The notes beneath the pieces were generated by a model. That model was given only the letters and a program-made list of their open reading frames with translations. It did not search any database and was not told the DNA's origin. From assembly GCA_963545205.1 (NCBI GenBank), contig CAUUHW010000007.1, positions 1-64,000 of the forward strand: a DNA stretch of 64,000 bases. The letters run 5' to 3'. Position numbers and translations under genes: made by a program. Every line of letters begins with the position of its first letter. The stretch's first letter is position 1. Source of the stretch: CAUTYU01 sp963545205. Lineage in GTDB: Bacteria; Desulfobacterota; Desulfovibrionia; Desulfovibrionales; Desulfomicrobiaceae. This document shows, piece by piece, positions 62,421 to 64,000 of the stretch.

Positions 62421-63399
62421 CAGCCCCGGAGGAGTGGACTCTACCTACAGACTTGGAGACGTCGGTAAAGCAAAATTCGGAGAAAAAAAGCCCGTTGACT
62501 CTCAAGGTTCGAGTATCCCTCCCACGATCAATGATTTTTTAAAAAAAATGGGACTTCCCGTACTTTCCACTCCAGCAGGGGGCATGTCACTGGACACGCT
62601 CGTCAGTGCCATCGGGAATGAAGTCAGAAAGCAGGCATGTAGAGACGGAGTTGAAAGTCTGGAAGCCAGAGCCAAAGACCAACAGGAAATAAACGACAAG
62701 CAACTGGAACAACTTGAAAAGCAACTTGAAAAAATGAAGCAAAAAAAAGTGCTGGGCAAATTTGCCAAGGCGTTTCAGATTATCGGGGCTATTATCGGAG
62801 CCATTGCCTCTGTAGCGACAGTAGCCGCAGGTGTTATGACTGCCAATCCCCTTATGGTCGGAGCCGGACTTGCAATGGGCGTTATGGCGATTGACGGCAT
62901 TGTCAGTGCTGCCTCAGACGGAAAATACTCCATTGCTGCCGGTTTTGCCGAACTGGGCAAAATACTGGGTATGAGCGATGAAGCTGCACAATGGTTTGGA
63001 TTTGGAATACAGATGACTATGACAGTTGCCACCATTGCTTTGAGTTTTGGTGCAGGTTTTGCAAGCAGTGCCACCACAGCCGCAACTTCAGCCGCTGCCA
63101 AAACCTTTAATCTCGTACAGCAAGGAATAAGTATCGCAACAGGAGCTGTTGGAATAGGCTCTGGAAGTGCACAAATCGCCGGAGCAGTTTTTGACTATCA
63201 AATTGCCAAAACACAAATCAGTGCCAAAGAATTTGAAGCCATTCTCGAACGGATACAAGCTGCAATGGAGGTTGAACGAGGAATGATAGAGGCAGAAACA
63301 GAACGAGCCAACAACCTCATGTCCAAAGTTATGGACATTGTCAAAGGCAACAATCAAACGCAGACCGCAATTCTGACCAGCTCTCCGGCCATGGCGTAA
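62404..63399 (+). CDS. Large T3S translocator (YopB/EspD/SipB-like)
   Basis: 331 residues. A coiled coil at about 85-118 (INDKQLEQLEKQLEKMKQKK), a long hydrophobic hairpin (about 122-162: QIIGAIIGAIASVATVAAGV, NPLMVGAGLAMGVMAID) and a second membrane stretch (about 200-228). This is the pore-forming translocator plan. GGAGG precedes the ATG. It inserts in the host membrane with the small translocator. Confidence 0.85.
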   Translation: MTGAINSPGGVDSTYRLGDVGKAKFGEKKPVDSQGSSIPPTINDFLKKMGLPVLSTPAGGMSLDTLVSAIGNEVRKQACRDGVESLEARAKDQQEINDKQLEQLEKQLEKMKQKKVLGKFAKAFQIIGAIIGAIASVATVAAGVMTANPLMVGAGLAMGVMAIDGIVSAASDGKYSIAAGFAELGKILGMSDEAAQWFGFGIQMTMTVATIALSFGAGFASSATTAATSAAAKTFNLVQQGISIATGAVGIGSGSAQIAGAVFDYQIAKTQISAKEFEAILERIQAAMEVERGMIEAETERANNLMSKVMDIVKGNNQTQTAILTSSPAMA

Positions 63400-63433
63400 G
63401 AATTACTAACAAAACACAAAACAAGGAGACATG

Positions 63434-64000
63434 ATGAGCATTGACAATATGAAAAGCGTTCAAGGATTTGACCAAACACAATACAATACTTTACTGAAAG
63501 AAGCCCAACAACATAATGTTTCACAAAAAAAACTGGAAGCAAGTTTACCAGCCAAAATAAACGAAGGAAAATCCTTTTCCGAGGCACTCAAGTCTGTTTC
63601 TCTCTCCCTGCCAAACCTGCCTCCTGCCGTTATGACCGAGCCACTTTCCTATGCAGCCACGGCAGCTCTTCCTTCTTTTGGAGCTTCATATCTGGCTTTA
63701 ATAACTGAAACTTCCGCTGAACAACGCAGACAAGCAGGCGAACAACGAGACCTTCAAACAGAAGTTATAGCAGAAAAAATAAATCAACAGGCAAAAGAAA
63801 TGCGAAAAAAGGCTGTTACCCAGCTCGTTATCGGCGTTACAACAGGGAGTCTTCAAGTCGCACTCTCTGCAGCGACAATGGTTAAGCAATCAGCAAAACT
63901 CAACTCAGCTAACAAGATAGGAGATATAGCAGAACGAAATGCTGCAACAACAAAAATAAATACAGACGCCCAAACTGTAAACCAGATAAACCAAGGCGTA
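63434..64000 (+). CDS. Small T3S translocator (YopD/EspB-like), 5' part only
   Basis: Frame still open at the window edge; 189 codons are visible from ATG at 63434 (another ATG three bases before is too near AAGGAG). MSIDNMKSVQGFDQTQYNTL, one hydrophobic stretch (TEPLSYAATAALPSFGASYL), then helices EQRRQAGEQRDLQTEVIAEK and RKKAVTQLVIGVTTGSLQVA. Single hydrophobic segment plus position after the large translocator fits YopD/EspB. Confidence 0.65.
   Translation, partial: MSIDNMKSVQGFDQTQYNTLLKEAQQHNVSQKKLEASLPAKINEGKSFSEALKSVSLSLPNLPPAVMTEPLSYAATAALPSFGASYLALITETSAEQRRQAGEQRDLQTEVIAEKINQQAKEMRKKAVTQLVIGVTTGSLQVALSAATMVKQSAKLNSANKIGDIAERNAATTKINTDAQTVNQINQGV

Noticed and set aside
1..64000. CRISPR arrays
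   Set aside because: No series of short direct repeats with regular spacers was seen.

Overview
The window looks like chromosomal DNA of a Gram-negative bacterium, most likely a Desulfovibrionales-type relative of Desulfovibrio, Bilophila or Lawsonia. This is an inference from gene content: a dnaA-dnaN-gyrB-gyrA replication block, a one-chain acetyl-CoA carboxylase carboxyltransferase (alpha followed by beta), heptose (LPS) synthesis, two sigma-54-type flagellins, a helical/vibrioid cell-shape hydrolase pair, and type III secretion (T3S) translocator genes. No rRNA, tRNA or CRISPR array was seen.

Layout. 0-6 kb (minus strand): a tightly packed operon with an FmdB-type zinc-ribbon protein, purB, pyrE, a lipoprotein, a YkuD L,D-transpeptidase-fold protein and an M99-like peptidoglycan carboxypeptidase. 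The last two resemble the Csd6/Csd4 (Pgp2/Pgp1) cell-shape pair. 6.4-19.2 kb (plus): a divergent dnaA, then dnaN, gyrB, gyrA, a LOG-domain protein and a GGDEF/EAL c-di-GMP enzyme. 19-27 kb: typA, an APC permease, pncB, a U32 peptidase-family protein, a PHP phosphoesterase and infA. 27-30.5 kb: an unknown gene followed by bioF, a BioH/BioG-like esterase and bioC. 30.7-31.8 kb: a decayed chemotaxis receptor. 32-38.7 kb: gmhA, a second FmdB protein, hemC, an acetyl-CoA carboxylase set (accC, fused accAD, and a biotinyl-domain protein with an unusual attachment motif) and ssb. 38.8-44.9 kb (minus): an NDP-forming acyl-CoA synthetase-like protein, a DRTGG/phosphotransacetylase-like protein, bioA, bioD and bioB. 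Biotin synthesis is therefore split into two clusters that flank the biotin-dependent carboxylase genes.

45-48.3 kb: rnc, two tandem flagellins that share a 170-bp identical 3' block, and flaG. 48.3-49.1 kb is a gene graveyard holding an IS3-family transposase remnant and a possible Mu-like phage protein remnant.

49.3-64 kb is a T3S accessory island. It contains repeated pairs of a CesT-like chaperone followed by a candidate secreted protein: one intact pair and one decayed pair on the minus strand, and two on the plus strand. A sigma-54 enhancer-binding regulator follows. Then comes a translocator operon: a small coiled-coil protein, an EspA/SseB-like protein, a SycD/LcrH chaperone, a YopB/EspD-like large translocator, and the start of a YopD/EspB-like small translocator cut by the window edge. 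The most notable signal is a set of six GG-N10-GC (sigma-54, -24/-12) promoters. Two lie before the flagellin genes and four before T3S units, and the activator gene sits among the latter. This suggests that motility and secretion share sigma-54 control. No T3S export-apparatus gene is visible inside the window.
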